NCBI GenBank assembly: GCA_963703075.1
Contig: OY969786.1
Location: 620,001-684,000, forward strand
DNA from: Korobacter sp963703075
GTDB lineage: Bacteria > Acidobacteriota > Terriglobia > Terriglobales > Acidobacteriaceae
Direction of reading: 5' to 3'
Length of the DNA stretch: 64,000 nucleotides
Both the position numbers and the translations under genes were made by a program. Shown piece by piece: positions 34,482-42,817 of the stretch. The notes beneath the pieces were generated by a model. That model was not told where the DNA came from and made no database searches. It saw nothing but the letters and a program-made list of their open reading frames with translations. Each line of letters opens with the position of its first letter. Position 1 is the first letter of the stretch.

Positions 34482-35585
34482 TTACGAGATCGACACCAAT
34501 TCGGTGCGCTTCAGCTGACCACATGCCGCAAAGATGTCGCGACCCCGTGGCTTACGAATAAACGTCGGGATCCCCGCGCTCATCAGGATTCGCTGGAATT
34601 TCTCCACCCGCTCCGGTTCAGGGGTGGTGAACGGTATCTCCGGGCCCGGGTTCCAGGCGATCAGGTTTACTTTAGCCCGCACCTGGCGGAGGAGTTGCAC
34701 CACTTCCCGTGCATTGTTGTCGCTGTCGTTAACCCCACCCAGCAGCACGTATTCAAATGTGAGCCGCTCCCGGTTGCGCAGGGGAAATTCATGGGCCGCC
34801 GCCATCAGTTTTTCCAAGGTCCACTTCTTGCTGATCGGCATCAGCTCGCGGCGCGCTTCATCGTTCGAGGCGTTCAGCGAAATGGCAAGTTTGGGCCGGA
34901 TCGCCAGCTTTCCAAAATCGGCGATGCGGGGCACGATGCCGGAGGTTGAAACCGTCATCCGTGATTCGGGAATGCCAACTCCTTCAACAAGAAGCGCGAT
35001 AGCCTTCACAAAATTGTCGAAGTTTAAAAAGGGCTCGCCCTGGCCCATAAAAACTAGGTTGATGCGCTGCGCTTGAAGGTTGACCTTCTGATCCTTGAGA
35101 ACGGTCAGAACCTGTCCGACGATTTCGCCGGAGGAAAGATTGCGCAAAAGGCCAAGCAGCGCGGTCATACAGAAATGGCAGTCCACCGCGCATCCGACCT
35201 GACTGGAGACACAGATCGTCGCCCGATCATAGCTCCGAGCGTCACTCTCTGATCCGTCGCCTTCCTCACCCCCATCGCCCTCGGGCATCCAAACCGTTTC
35301 AACGCTTTGGCCATCGGAAAATTGGATGAGATAGCGCACCGTTCCATCGGTCGAGGTGAATCGCTTCTGGATCGCCGGCAATCCTATCTTCCATCCTGCC
35401 GTAGCAAGTTGTTGCCGAAAGGTTTTGGGGAGGGTGGTCATCTCATTGAGCGAGCCGAGGCGGTCCCGGTAAATCGCCTGCCAAAGTTGGCGAGATCGAT
35501 ACCGAGGTTCACCGAAACTTTCAACAAGCTCGGTAAGCTCTTGAAAATTAAGGCCTAAAAGATCAAGTTCCTTATTTTCCGCCAC
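34482..35585 (-). CDS. rlmN: 23S rRNA (adenine-2503-C2)-methyltransferase RlmN
   Basis: The 367-residue radical-SAM methyltransferase acts on A2503 of 23S rRNA and on some tRNAs. The [4Fe-4S] motif is C132-x3-C136-x2-C139. The catalytic carboxy-terminal Cys is in FAACGQL near residue 355. The GQGEPFLNFDNF motif and the start LDLLGLNFQELTELVESFG are typical. An acidic insertion at about 102-120 (PEGDGGEEGDGSESD) is unusual. It lies upstream of the TPR gene on the same strand, with 77 bp between, and is divergent from the M16 peptidase gene. Confidence 0.95.
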   Translation of the reverse strand: MAENKELDLLGLNFQELTELVESFGEPRYRSRQLWQAIYRDRLGSLNEMTTLPKTFRQQLATAGWKIGLPAIQKRFTSTDGTVRYLIQFSDGQSVETVWMPEGDGGEEGDGSESDARSYDRATICVSSQVGCAVDCHFCMTALLGLLRNLSSGEIVGQVLTVLKDQKVNLQAQRINLVFMGQGEPFLNFDNFVKAIALLVEGVGIPESRMTVSTSGIVPRIADFGKLAIRPKLAISLNASNDEARRELMPISKKWTLEKLMAAAHEFPLRNRERLTFEYVLLGGVNDSDNNAREVVQLLRQVRAKVNLIAWNPGPEIPFTTPEPERVEKFQRILMSAGIPTFIRKPRGRDIFAACGQLKRTELVSIS

Positions 35586-35747
35586 TCATCTAATCCTATG
35601 TGCTCAGTGGTAGATTCTAAAGGAGGGATCGAAGGTGCACCAGAAGTGGTGAATCGGTCAATCCTTCTCCCCGCGTCATACCCAGGTACAACACTGCAAT
35701 AAGTCAGGATCCATTCTTTGGCGACACAGATTCAATTGGAGAACCCA

Positions 35748-37025
35748 ATGGCGAGCGCACTTCGTAACGTTCGGAAGGAAGTATTGCCGAACGGACTCAC
35801 GATTTTGACCGAGGAGATGGACCACATCCGCTCGGTATCGATCGGCATTTGGGTAAAAAACGGCTCAAGGCATGAAGCTCCGGAGGTCAACGGAGTTTCT
35901 CATTTCATCGAACACATGGTTTTCAAGGGGACGACGTCGCGCAATGCCGAAGACATTGCCCGGCAGGTCGATTCCATCGGCGGCAACATGGACGCGTTTA
36001 CCGGGAAAGAGATGGTTTGTTTCAACATCAAAATCCTCGACGAACACATGCCTGTGGCCATGGATGTTCTTACCGACATGGTGCTCAACCCGGTCTTCGA
36101 CGGGAAAGAGATTAACCGCGAAAAGGGCGTCATTCTCGAGGAAATCAAGATGGACGAGGACAATCCCGATTACCTCGTACACGAGATCTTCACCCAAAAC
36201 TTCTACAAGGACCACCCGCTGGGAAAGCCGATCCTGGGCACAAAAGAGACGGTGCGGGGCTTCGATCGCGATATCCTGTTCGGTAATTACGGGCGCAAAT
36301 TCGCGCCCGGCAACCTCATCATCTCGGCCGCCGGCAACTTGAATCACAAGATCTTTGTTGATGAAGTCCGGCGCCGCTTCGAGCATCTCAAGCCCGTGGC
36401 CAACGGCTTCCACCAGGAGCCTCCTAAGACGTATGCGCGGATCATCATGCGCAACAAGAAGTCCCTGGAACAGGTGCAGATCTGCCTGGGCGTTCCCGCC
36501 TATTCCATCTCGCATGAGCGGCGCTTTGTCTGTTACATCCTCAACACGCTGCTGGGCGGGGGCATGAGTTCGCGCCTCTTCCAGAATATTCGCGAGAAGC
36601 AGGGACTCGTCTATTCCATTTTCAGCGAACTGAACCCGTTCCAGGATTCGGGATCTCTGGCGGTCTATGCCGGCACTTCGCGGGAATCCGCGCCGCGTGT
36701 CGTACAGCAGGTGGTCAAGGAGTTTGCCGACTTTAAGAAGGAGCCGGTCAGCGCCGAAGAGTTGCTGAGAGCCAAGGCGCAGTTGAAGGGAAGCCTGATG
36801 CTGGGCCTGGAATCGTCCACCGCGCGCATGTCGAACCTTGCCCGGCAGGAGATGTATTACGACCATTTCCACACCATGGACGAAATCATCGCCAAGATCG
36901 AGGCGGTGACCAGCGAAGAGGTGTGTTCGGTAGCGAACGAAATCTTCCACTCGGAAGAGATTGCGGTCACGGTCTTGGGCAATATGAATGGCGTGAAGAT
37001 CTCGCGCGATCATTTGGCCTGCTAG
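35748..37025 (+). CDS. M16-family zinc peptidase (processing-peptidase-like)
   Basis: The 425-residue protein belongs to the pitrilysin/insulinase clan. The inverted zinc motif HFIEH is at 52-56, with the downstream third ligand in the KGVILEEIKMDEDN segment. The carboxy half has the R-Y substrate-binding pair region (LGGGMSSRLFQNIREKQGLVYS). Length and motifs match the single-chain bacterial relatives of mitochondrial processing peptidase beta. It lacks a signal peptide. ATG 35748 is chosen because GGAG is six bases upstream; a TTG at 35718 is less likely. It lies alone between rlmN and the pilin gene. Confidence 0.93.
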   Translation: MASALRNVRKEVLPNGLTILTEEMDHIRSVSIGIWVKNGSRHEAPEVNGVSHFIEHMVFKGTTSRNAEDIARQVDSIGGNMDAFTGKEMVCFNIKILDEHMPVAMDVLTDMVLNPVFDGKEINREKGVILEEIKMDEDNPDYLVHEIFTQNFYKDHPLGKPILGTKETVRGFDRDILFGNYGRKFAPGNLIISAAGNLNHKIFVDEVRRRFEHLKPVANGFHQEPPKTYARIIMRNKKSLEQVQICLGVPAYSISHERRFVCYILNTLLGGGMSSRLFQNIREKQGLVYSIFSELNPFQDSGSLAVYAGTSRESAPRVVQQVVKEFADFKKEPVSAEELLRAKAQLKGSLMLGLESSTARMSNLARQEMYYDHFHTMDEIIAKIEAVTSEEVCSVANEIFHSEEIAVTVLGNMNGVKISRDHLAC

Positions 37026-37115
37026 GGTCACGCGGGCGGCAAACTTCCCAATTGACGCCACAATCGTCCATTGAATAGGGAATCCGGCAATCTGACACTT
37101 TTTGCGATTGCCGGA

Positions 37116-37130
37116 TGACAATCTTTGTCA
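37116..37130. promoter_or_regulatory. Palindrome upstream of pilA, possible activator site
   Basis: TGACAA-TCT-TTGTCA is a perfect 15-bp palindrome about 130 bp before the possible sigma-54 promoter. That is the usual distance for binding sites of NtrC-family activators. Function is inferred from position only. Confidence 0.4.
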
Positions 37131-37257
37131 ACCCGCCAATCTCTGTTGATCCATCCACCCTGGTGCCCCTCCCTAAGCTCCCACGGGTACTTTTCCAAGC
37201 CTCTGAAAATAAGAGACTTGTAAAAGAATTACGAAGGTAACGGGTCAATCAGCCCTT

Positions 37258-37274
37258 TGGGAAGCCGAGTTGCA
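37258..37274 (+). promoter_or_regulatory. Possible sigma-54 (-24/-12) promoter of pilA
   Basis: The invariant GG (37260-37261) and GC (37272-37273) are exactly 10 bp apart, and the -12 element reads TTGCA. The -24 element matches the consensus poorly outside the GG. It would give a leader of about 135 nt. Pilin genes in Pseudomonas, Myxococcus and Geobacter use sigma-54. The rest of 37026-37420 holds no gene that I can recognise. Confidence 0.4.
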
Positions 37275-37420
37275 CAATACAAGGCAACATCAGGGACGCT
37301 GCAAGCCGTAACCGGATGGTGAAGGGGCGCAAAAAGCTCCTGAAGACTTTGGGAATGAGATCCGGTTGCAGCCGGAGATGCATTCGAAAAAATTGAAACC
37401 ACACCTCTAATGGGAGAGAA

Positions 37421-37921
37421 GTGAAACAAATGCGTAAACAGAAGGGCTTTTCGCTAATTGAGTTATTGATTGTGGTGGCGATCATTCTGATCATCGCTGC
37501 GATCGCGATTCCGAACTTGATGCGTTCGCGTATGGCTGCCAACGAAGCTTCGGCAGTGGGTTCCGTCCGCACCATCAACACCGCTGAAGTTACCTATCAG
37601 ACGGCGTATCCTGACGTGGGCTTCACAGTTACCCTGGCGAACCTGGCCGGCGCGACAGCGACCTGCTCCAGCGGCGCCAGCGCGAACTCCGGCGCGGCCT
37701 GCTTGATCGACAACGTTCTGGGCGCGGGCACGAAGAGCGGCTACACGTTCAAGTTGACCAACAATGGTTCGACGACCACCCCGCAGCAGACCTACAACGA
37801 CACCGCTACGCCAGTCACGATCGGCACCAGCGGTCAGCGTGGATTCTACAGCGATCAGACGGGCGTTATCCGTGGCAACCCCACCGGTACCGCGACCTCG
37901 GCTGACAATCCGCTGCAGTAG
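37421..37921 (+). CDS. pilA: Type IV pilin PilA
   Basis: The 166-residue major-pilin-like protein has a short basic leader (MKQMRKQKG), then the class III signal cut before FSLIELLIVVAIILIIAAIAIP with Glu at position +5. The remaining domain is Ser/Thr/Asn-rich with one cysteine pair (Cys87 and Cys98 regions, TATCSS and GAACL), which could form a disulfide. GTG 37421 is preferred because GGGAG lies just upstream; ATG 37430 is the alternative and would give a six-residue leader. It has its own promoter region and a strong terminator. The PilHI-like ABC genes follow. Confidence 0.93.
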   Translation: MKQMRKQKGFSLIELLIVVAIILIIAAIAIPNLMRSRMAANEASAVGSVRTINTAEVTYQTAYPDVGFTVTLANLAGATATCSSGASANSGAACLIDNVLGAGTKSGYTFKLTNNGSTTTPQQTYNDTATPVTIGTSGQRGFYSDQTGVIRGNPTGTATSADNPLQ

Positions 37922-37943
37922 TCTGCACCAAGTTACACTCAAT

Positions 37944-37972
37944 GGGAGTCGCAAACCTGCGACTCCCGTTTT
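37944..37972 (+). terminator. Rho-independent terminator of pilA
   Basis: A 10-bp perfect stem (37944-37953 with 37958-37967) and an AACC loop are followed by GTTTT. It lies 22 bp after the pilA stop. Confidence 0.9.
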
Positions 37973-38079
37973 GCGTTTGCAACCGATTACTCTTGTGGTC
38001 ACTGCTGCATTCAGAGTGGATGCATCCAGTCACTGATCCCGTATAATCATGGCGATATCAGCCATTCACAGATTGCGTC

Positions 38080-39009
38080 ATGTTCGCGATTGAAACCGTA
38101 GATCTAGAAAAGACCTACACCGTTGGTTTCTGGCGCAAGGCGACCCGTCAGGCCCTGAAACCGCTTACCCTGGCCGTCCCGGAACACGAAGTCTTCGGGT
38201 TCCTCGGACCGAACGGTGCCGGTAAAACCACCACACTCAAGCTGCTCATGGGATTGATCTTCCCGACCGGTGGGTCGGCGAAGATCCTCGGCCTGCCCGT
38301 CGATCATCCCGAAGTCAAGGCGCAGATCGGCTATTCCCCGGAACAGCCCTATTTTTACGACTACCTTACCGCCCACGAATTGTTGCGCTACTACGCGCAG
38401 CTCTCCGGTGTTCCTGCAAAGGATCAGGAGAAGCGTATCGCCGCGGTCCTCGCGCGGGTTGGGCTGCACGACGTCGGCAAGCTCCAGTTGCGGAAGTTCT
38501 CCAAAGGAATGCTGCAACGGGTCAGCATCGCCCAGGCGATCATCCATGATCCCCGCCTCGTTTTTCTTGACGAGCCCATGTCGGGCCTCGATCCCATGGG
38601 ACGCCGCGAAGTGCGCGACCTCATCCAGGCGCTCAAGGAAGAAGGGAAGACGATTTTCTTCTCTACTCACATCCTGTCGGACGCCGAGACCCTCTGTGAC
38701 CGCGTCGCTGTGGTGAATAAAGGGGAACTGAAGGGAATCGGTTCCATCGCCGAATTGAGAAGCCGTGCCACGGGGCGAAGCGAGATTCTGTGGGAGGGTA
38801 CGTCTGCTCTTCCAGAACTCGAAAACAGAGCTGTGGAAGTTCATCGCTCTGCCGAGATTTGGCGCGCGGTCGTGGAAGATGCGGAAATCTATCCTGCTAT
38901 CGAACTGATCCGCAAGAGTGGTGGCCGCTTGATCTCGGTCACGCCGGTGCGCGAAACCCTGGAGGATTATTTCTTCGAGCGGCTGAATGCCGAAGAGGTG
39001 AAACCATGA
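38080..39009 (+). CDS. ABC transporter ATP-binding protein, PilH-like
   Basis: The 309-residue nucleotide-binding subunit has Walker A GPNGAGKTT, a signature loop written FSKGMLQR (variant of LSGGQ), and Walker B RLVFLDEPMSGLDP followed by the FSTHIL switch His. The carboxy-terminal 80 residues are the extra domain common in ABC-2-type exporters. The stop overlaps the permease start by 4 bp. Position next to pilA and ahead of pilC-pilB matches the pilH-pilI pair of Myxococcus xanthus, where an ABC transporter is needed for pili. That specific assignment is inferred from context. Confidence 0.9.
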   Translation: MFAIETVDLEKTYTVGFWRKATRQALKPLTLAVPEHEVFGFLGPNGAGKTTTLKLLMGLIFPTGGSAKILGLPVDHPEVKAQIGYSPEQPYFYDYLTAHELLRYYAQLSGVPAKDQEKRIAAVLARVGLHDVGKLQLRKFSKGMLQRVSIAQAIIHDPRLVFLDEPMSGLDPMGRREVRDLIQALKEEGKTIFFSTHILSDAETLCDRVAVVNKGELKGIGSIAELRSRATGRSEILWEGTSALPELENRAVEVHRSAEIWRAVVEDAEIYPAIELIRKSGGRLISVTPVRETLEDYFFERLNAEEVKP

Positions 39010-39782
39010 TCCGGCGTCTGCGGTCGATCGCTTTCAATACCTTTCGCGAGGCGGTGCGCGACCGGGTTCTCTACAACCTGGTCATTTTCGCCATCCTCCT
39101 GATCGGTTCTGCCCTGGTCCTTGGGCAGATTTCCATCGGCATCGAGAAGATCGTGCTCGTCAATCTCGGACTCACCGCGATCTCGATCTTTGGGGTTGTG
39201 ATTGCGATCTTCATTGGCATCGGCTTGGTCTCCAAGGAAATCGACAAGAAGACGCTCTACACGGTCTTGGCGCGTCCGGTGCGACGATGGGAGTTCATTG
39301 TCGGCAAGTTCGCCGGGCTCATCGCGACCTTGACCGTCAACGCGGGACTGATGGCATTGGGATTCTTCACCGCCCTCCTGATTGAACAGCACAACTTCCA
39401 GCGTCCCGATGTGTATCTCCTCGCCGCGCTGTATTTCATCCTGCTTGAGTTCGTGATCGTCACCGCGGTGGCGTTGCTCTTTTCGTCGTTCTCGACCCCG
39501 CTGTTCTCGACGATTTTTTCCTTCGCGCTTTTCGCGGTCGGCACTTTCGGCGATGACCTGCGCGGCTTCGCTGCGACCACCCGTGGGCTCACAAAAATCG
39601 CTCTCACCGCGTCGGCGTACCTTGTGCCCAATCTATCAACCTTCAACGTGATCTCGCTGGTGGCGCACGAACAACCTGTGGTGGGCCGATTGATCGCGAT
39701 GAATACTCTCTACGCCTTGTGCTACTCAGCCCTGGTGGTAGCGGCGTCGGTCATGATCTTCGAGCGAAGGAACCTGAAGTGA
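39006..39782 (+). CDS. ABC-2-type permease, PilI-like
   Basis: The 258-residue integral membrane protein has about six hydrophobic helices. The start MIRRLRSIAFNTFREAVRDRVLY and the segment KEIDKKTLYTVLARPVRRWEF are typical of ABC-2 permeases. ATG 39006 overlaps the ATP-binding gene's stop (ATGA), and the gene ends in a GTGA overlap with the next gene, so all three are translationally coupled. It pairs with the preceding ATPase and is probably the counterpart of M. xanthus PilI. The transported substrate is unknown. Confidence 0.87.
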   Translation: MIRRLRSIAFNTFREAVRDRVLYNLVIFAILLIGSALVLGQISIGIEKIVLVNLGLTAISIFGVVIAIFIGIGLVSKEIDKKTLYTVLARPVRRWEFIVGKFAGLIATLTVNAGLMALGFFTALLIEQHNFQRPDVYLLAALYFILLEFVIVTAVALLFSSFSTPLFSTIFSFALFAVGTFGDDLRGFAATTRGLTKIALTASAYLVPNLSTFNVISLVAHEQPVVGRLIAMNTLYALCYSALVVAASVMIFERRNLK

Positions 39783-40795
39783 CGCAGCGCGCACGCACCA
39801 CGGTGATCGCGGGATTGATCCTGCTGATGGGACTAGCGGGATCGGTGGCGGCGTCACGCAACCTTTGGCAAATGCGCGACCAGATCGCCCTCCAGGAAGT
39901 GCTCTACCTGCCTTCCGCCAAGACCGTCAAAGCGATCAGTCTCGGCTACACCGGACTGATGGCCGATATCTACTGGACCCGGGTGGTGCAGTATTACGGC
40001 CGAAAACACGAGGCAGATTCTCTGACCTACAAGCTGTTGCCGCCATTACTCGATATCACCACGACGCTCGATCCCCATCTGGATATCGCTTACGATTTCG
40101 GAGCTTTTTTCCTGTCGCAGAAGCCGCCCCAGGGTGCAGGTTCGCCGGACGAGGGAATTGAGCTCGTGCGCAAAGGGATTGCCAGCAATCCAACCCACTG
40201 GCGTTTGTACTACGACCTCGGTTTCATCTACTGGATGGAGAAGAAGGACTACAGGTCCGCAGCGGATGCGTTCGCCACAGGAGCAAAAATTCCCGGCGCG
40301 CAACCCTGGATGGGAACCATGGCCGGAACCATGGCGCAAGGCGGTGACGACCTGAAAATGGCCCGCAAGCTTTGGGATGAAGTGCTGAAAGGTACCAAGG
40401 ACCCGATGATCCGCTCCAACGCGATTCAGCGTCTCGCCTCCATCAGCTCCGATGAAGCGGTGATCGAGTTACAGAAACGGGTCGATGCCTACTCCGAGAA
40501 ATTGGGGCATGCACCGGGCAGCATGCGCGATCTCATCGAGGTGGGACTGCTCAGGGGAATTCCATTGGATCCCATGGGCAATCCTTACGAGATCGATTCG
40601 TACGGAAAAGTCGTCGTGAAGGACCAGCGCAAGCTGCCGTTCATCACCAAGGGCCTGCCGCACGGGACCGAGCCGACGATTTTCTATAACAAGTTCGCGG
40701 CCGAGGAGACCAGAAAACGCGAACTGGAAGGGAAGAACCGCCAAGCGGGGCAATCTCCGAATCCAACTCCGCCAACCACGGATCAGAAACACTAG
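39779..40795 (+). CDS. Membrane-anchored TPR-like protein, PilG-like position
   Basis: The 338-residue protein has one N-terminal membrane segment (TVIAGLILLMGLAGSVAA), with the rest outside. The middle is helical-repeat-like (NPTHWRLYYDLGFIYWMEKKDYRSAADAFATGAKI). The carboxy part has GIPLDPMGNPYEID, a segment also seen in pseudopilin-like proteins, then a disordered Pro/Asn/Thr tail. It starts at GTG within the permease stop. In M. xanthus a third protein, PilG, works with PilH and PilI; order and membrane anchoring make this a candidate equivalent, although I cannot show sequence homology. Confidence 0.8.
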   Translation: MTQRARTTVIAGLILLMGLAGSVAASRNLWQMRDQIALQEVLYLPSAKTVKAISLGYTGLMADIYWTRVVQYYGRKHEADSLTYKLLPPLLDITTTLDPHLDIAYDFGAFFLSQKPPQGAGSPDEGIELVRKGIASNPTHWRLYYDLGFIYWMEKKDYRSAADAFATGAKIPGAQPWMGTMAGTMAQGGDDLKMARKLWDEVLKGTKDPMIRSNAIQRLASISSDEAVIELQKRVDAYSEKLGHAPGSMRDLIEVGLLRGIPLDPMGNPYEIDSYGKVVVKDQRKLPFITKGLPHGTEPTIFYNKFAAEETRKRELEGKNRQAGQSPNPTPPTTDQKH

Positions 40796-40821
40796 CTACC
40801 GCCCTTAGAAACGGAGAAGCG

Positions 40822-41496
40822 TTGAACCTCCCCGCGAAGCTTCCGCTCGGTATCCTGTTTGTCGTCGCTCTCATTCCTGGCTATGCCCTCGCGGACATGA
40901 ACGTTCGCCAGCTCGCCGACGCCATCGATCACCGCTACAATGCACTGCACTCCATGGAAGCCCAATTCACGGAAAAATATAACGGCAACGGCATGGAACG
41001 CGTCGAAAGCGGCACTTTATCGCTGAAAAAGCCGGGAAAAATGCGCTGGGAATACCAGAATCCGAAGCCTAAAATCTTTGTCTCGGACGGCCGGCTGGCG
41101 TGGTTCTATGTACCCGGCGAAAGGCAGGCGCGCCAGGCCCAGGTGAAGAACCTGGATGATCTTCGTTCCCCGCTTCGTTATCTACTCGGACACACCAAGC
41201 TGGAGAAGGAATTCACGGGACTTTCTCTCGCTCCTGACGTCCAACCCATGAGCCCCGGAGACACCATGTTGCGCGGCGTCCCGGCCTCGATGGCCGACCG
41301 GATCAGCCAAGTTCTGATCGAGGTCACGCCCGAGCATCGCATTGCGCGATTGGTGATTGACGACCTGGATGGCTCGACAACGGAGTTCCAGTTAACCCAG
41401 GAACAAGACAATCCGCCCTTGCCGGACGAACGGTTTGAGTTTAAGCCTCCAGCCGGAGTAGAAGTCTTGCAGAGTCGTGAATTGACTGCCCCCTAG
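40822..41496 (+). CDS. lolA: Outer-membrane lipoprotein carrier protein LolA
   Basis: The 224-residue periplasmic chaperone shuttles lipoproteins from LolCDE to the outer membrane. A signal peptide ends in GYALA. The mature part matches LolA: QLADAIDHRYNALHSMEAQFTEKY, then GTLSLKKPGKMRWEYQNPKPKIFVSDGRLAWFYVP, including the KPGKMRW motif. The start is TTG 40822 with GGAG five bases upstream. It lies 26 bp after the PilG-like gene and 78 bp before pilC. No LolB or LolCDE is nearby. Confidence 0.9.
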   Translation: MNLPAKLPLGILFVVALIPGYALADMNVRQLADAIDHRYNALHSMEAQFTEKYNGNGMERVESGTLSLKKPGKMRWEYQNPKPKIFVSDGRLAWFYVPGERQARQAQVKNLDDLRSPLRYLLGHTKLEKEFTGLSLAPDVQPMSPGDTMLRGVPASMADRISQVLIEVTPEHRIARLVIDDLDGSTTEFQLTQEQDNPPLPDERFEFKPPAGVEVLQSRELTAP

Positions 41497-41574
41497 AGTG
41501 CAATCTCTTTAGCAACATAGGTTTGCAGCACATGGTGGTAGACTTAAGAGTAACCCTTTCGGATCAGAGCTTAA

Positions 41575-42780
41575 ATGGCGGAATATTTAGTTAAGCTGGC
41601 TGACGAGCGCGGCCACATTCAGGAAAAAGCCGAAACCGGCCATTCGGAAGCCGAGGTGCGCGAGCGCTTTTCGCAGGCCGGGTTCCTGGTGTACTCCGTC
41701 AAGCCACGCGGGGGAAGCACCCGCATCAGCCTGCCGTTCGGACGCAAGATCAAGGCGCAGCAGTTCCTGATTTTCAACCAGCAATTCCTCACCCTGATCC
41801 GTGCCGGCTTGCCGATTGTTCAGGCGCTTGAGTTGCTCATGCGCAGGCAGCGCAACGAATATTTCGCAAAAGTTCTGGAAGACGTTCGCGACCGCGTGAA
41901 ATCAGGTTCGCTGCTCTCGGACGCGTTCGAGACCCAGGGAATTTTTCCCAAGATCTACACCACCACGCTCCTCGCCGGCGAGAAGAGCGGCAACCTTGAA
42001 GAAGTGGTCGGGCGTTACATCTCTTTTCAACGCCTGTTGTTGAGCTTCCGCAAGAAGCTGGTCGCGTCGTTGATTTATCCGTCGATCCTGGTGGTCGGCG
42101 TGATTGTGTTGTTTTCGATGCTCATCACCTGGGTCGTTCCACGCTTCGCGGCGCTCTTCCAGGATTTGGGATCGGATTTGCCCGGCATTACGAAGTTTGT
42201 TCTCAGCTTCGGTCAGAGTTCCCAGGAATGGGCGCCCGCTCTCTTCGTGGCGATCCTCTTGTTGGGATTCCTCTTCACTCGATGGGTCAAGACCGAATCC
42301 GGGAAGCTCCGTTGGGACCGGTTCAAGTTATCGCTGCCAATCTTTGGGCAGATCTGGTTGAAGGGGCAAGTGGCAACGTTTTCGCGCATGCTTTCTACCC
42401 TGTTGAGCGGCGGTTTGCCGCTGGTCCCGTCACTCGAGACGGCCGCAGCTTCGATCGGCAGCAAGTCGTTGTCGCTGGGGATTCGCGAGGCCAGCAAGAG
42501 TGTGCGCGAGGGCAGGACCTTGGCAAAGAGCCTTGAAGCGACCGGAAGATTTCCTGACCTCTCGGTGGAAATGATCGAAGTGGGCGAGTCCACCGGCGCC
42601 TTATCGCAAATGCTCGTCTCGGTGGCGGAGTTCTACGAAGAAGACGTACAGAACGCGTTGAGCGCCGCGATGTCGCTCATCGAGCCGGTGATTTTGATCA
42701 TCATGGGATTAGTGGTCGGGTTCATCCTGGTGGCGCTCTACCTGCCGATTTTCAGTATCGGCTTGGGCGGCGGACATTGA
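41575..42780 (+). CDS. pilC: Type IV pilus inner-membrane platform protein PilC
   Basis: The 401-residue polytopic protein of the GspF/PilC family forms the rotating platform under the pilus. Two GspF cytoplasmic domains are visible, the first near 65-190 (QFLTLIRAGLPIVQALELL, GNLEEVVGRYISFQ) and the second near 265-390 (FSRMLSTLLSGGLPLVPSLE, LSQMLVSVAEFYEEDV). Three membrane helices lie around 165-190, 215-235 and 365-395. The N-terminal 60 residues are a family extension. pilB follows in 38 bp. Confidence 0.95.
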   Translation: MAEYLVKLADERGHIQEKAETGHSEAEVRERFSQAGFLVYSVKPRGGSTRISLPFGRKIKAQQFLIFNQQFLTLIRAGLPIVQALELLMRRQRNEYFAKVLEDVRDRVKSGSLLSDAFETQGIFPKIYTTTLLAGEKSGNLEEVVGRYISFQRLLLSFRKKLVASLIYPSILVVGVIVLFSMLITWVVPRFAALFQDLGSDLPGITKFVLSFGQSSQEWAPALFVAILLLGFLFTRWVKTESGKLRWDRFKLSLPIFGQIWLKGQVATFSRMLSTLLSGGLPLVPSLETAAASIGSKSLSLGIREASKSVREGRTLAKSLEATGRFPDLSVEMIEVGESTGALSQMLVSVAEFYEEDVQNALSAAMSLIEPVILIIMGLVVGFILVALYLPIFSIGLGGGH

Positions 42781-42817
42781 GCGTGGATCACCGGCCGCGG
42801 ACTTAGAAATAGGAGAT

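Noticed and set aside
37240..37420. Cyclic di-GMP (GEMM) riboswitch upstream of pilA
   Set aside because: Words resembling GGCAA and GGGACGC-AAGCC occur around 37281-37310, but the paired stem between them and the tetraloop-receptor arrangement are missing.
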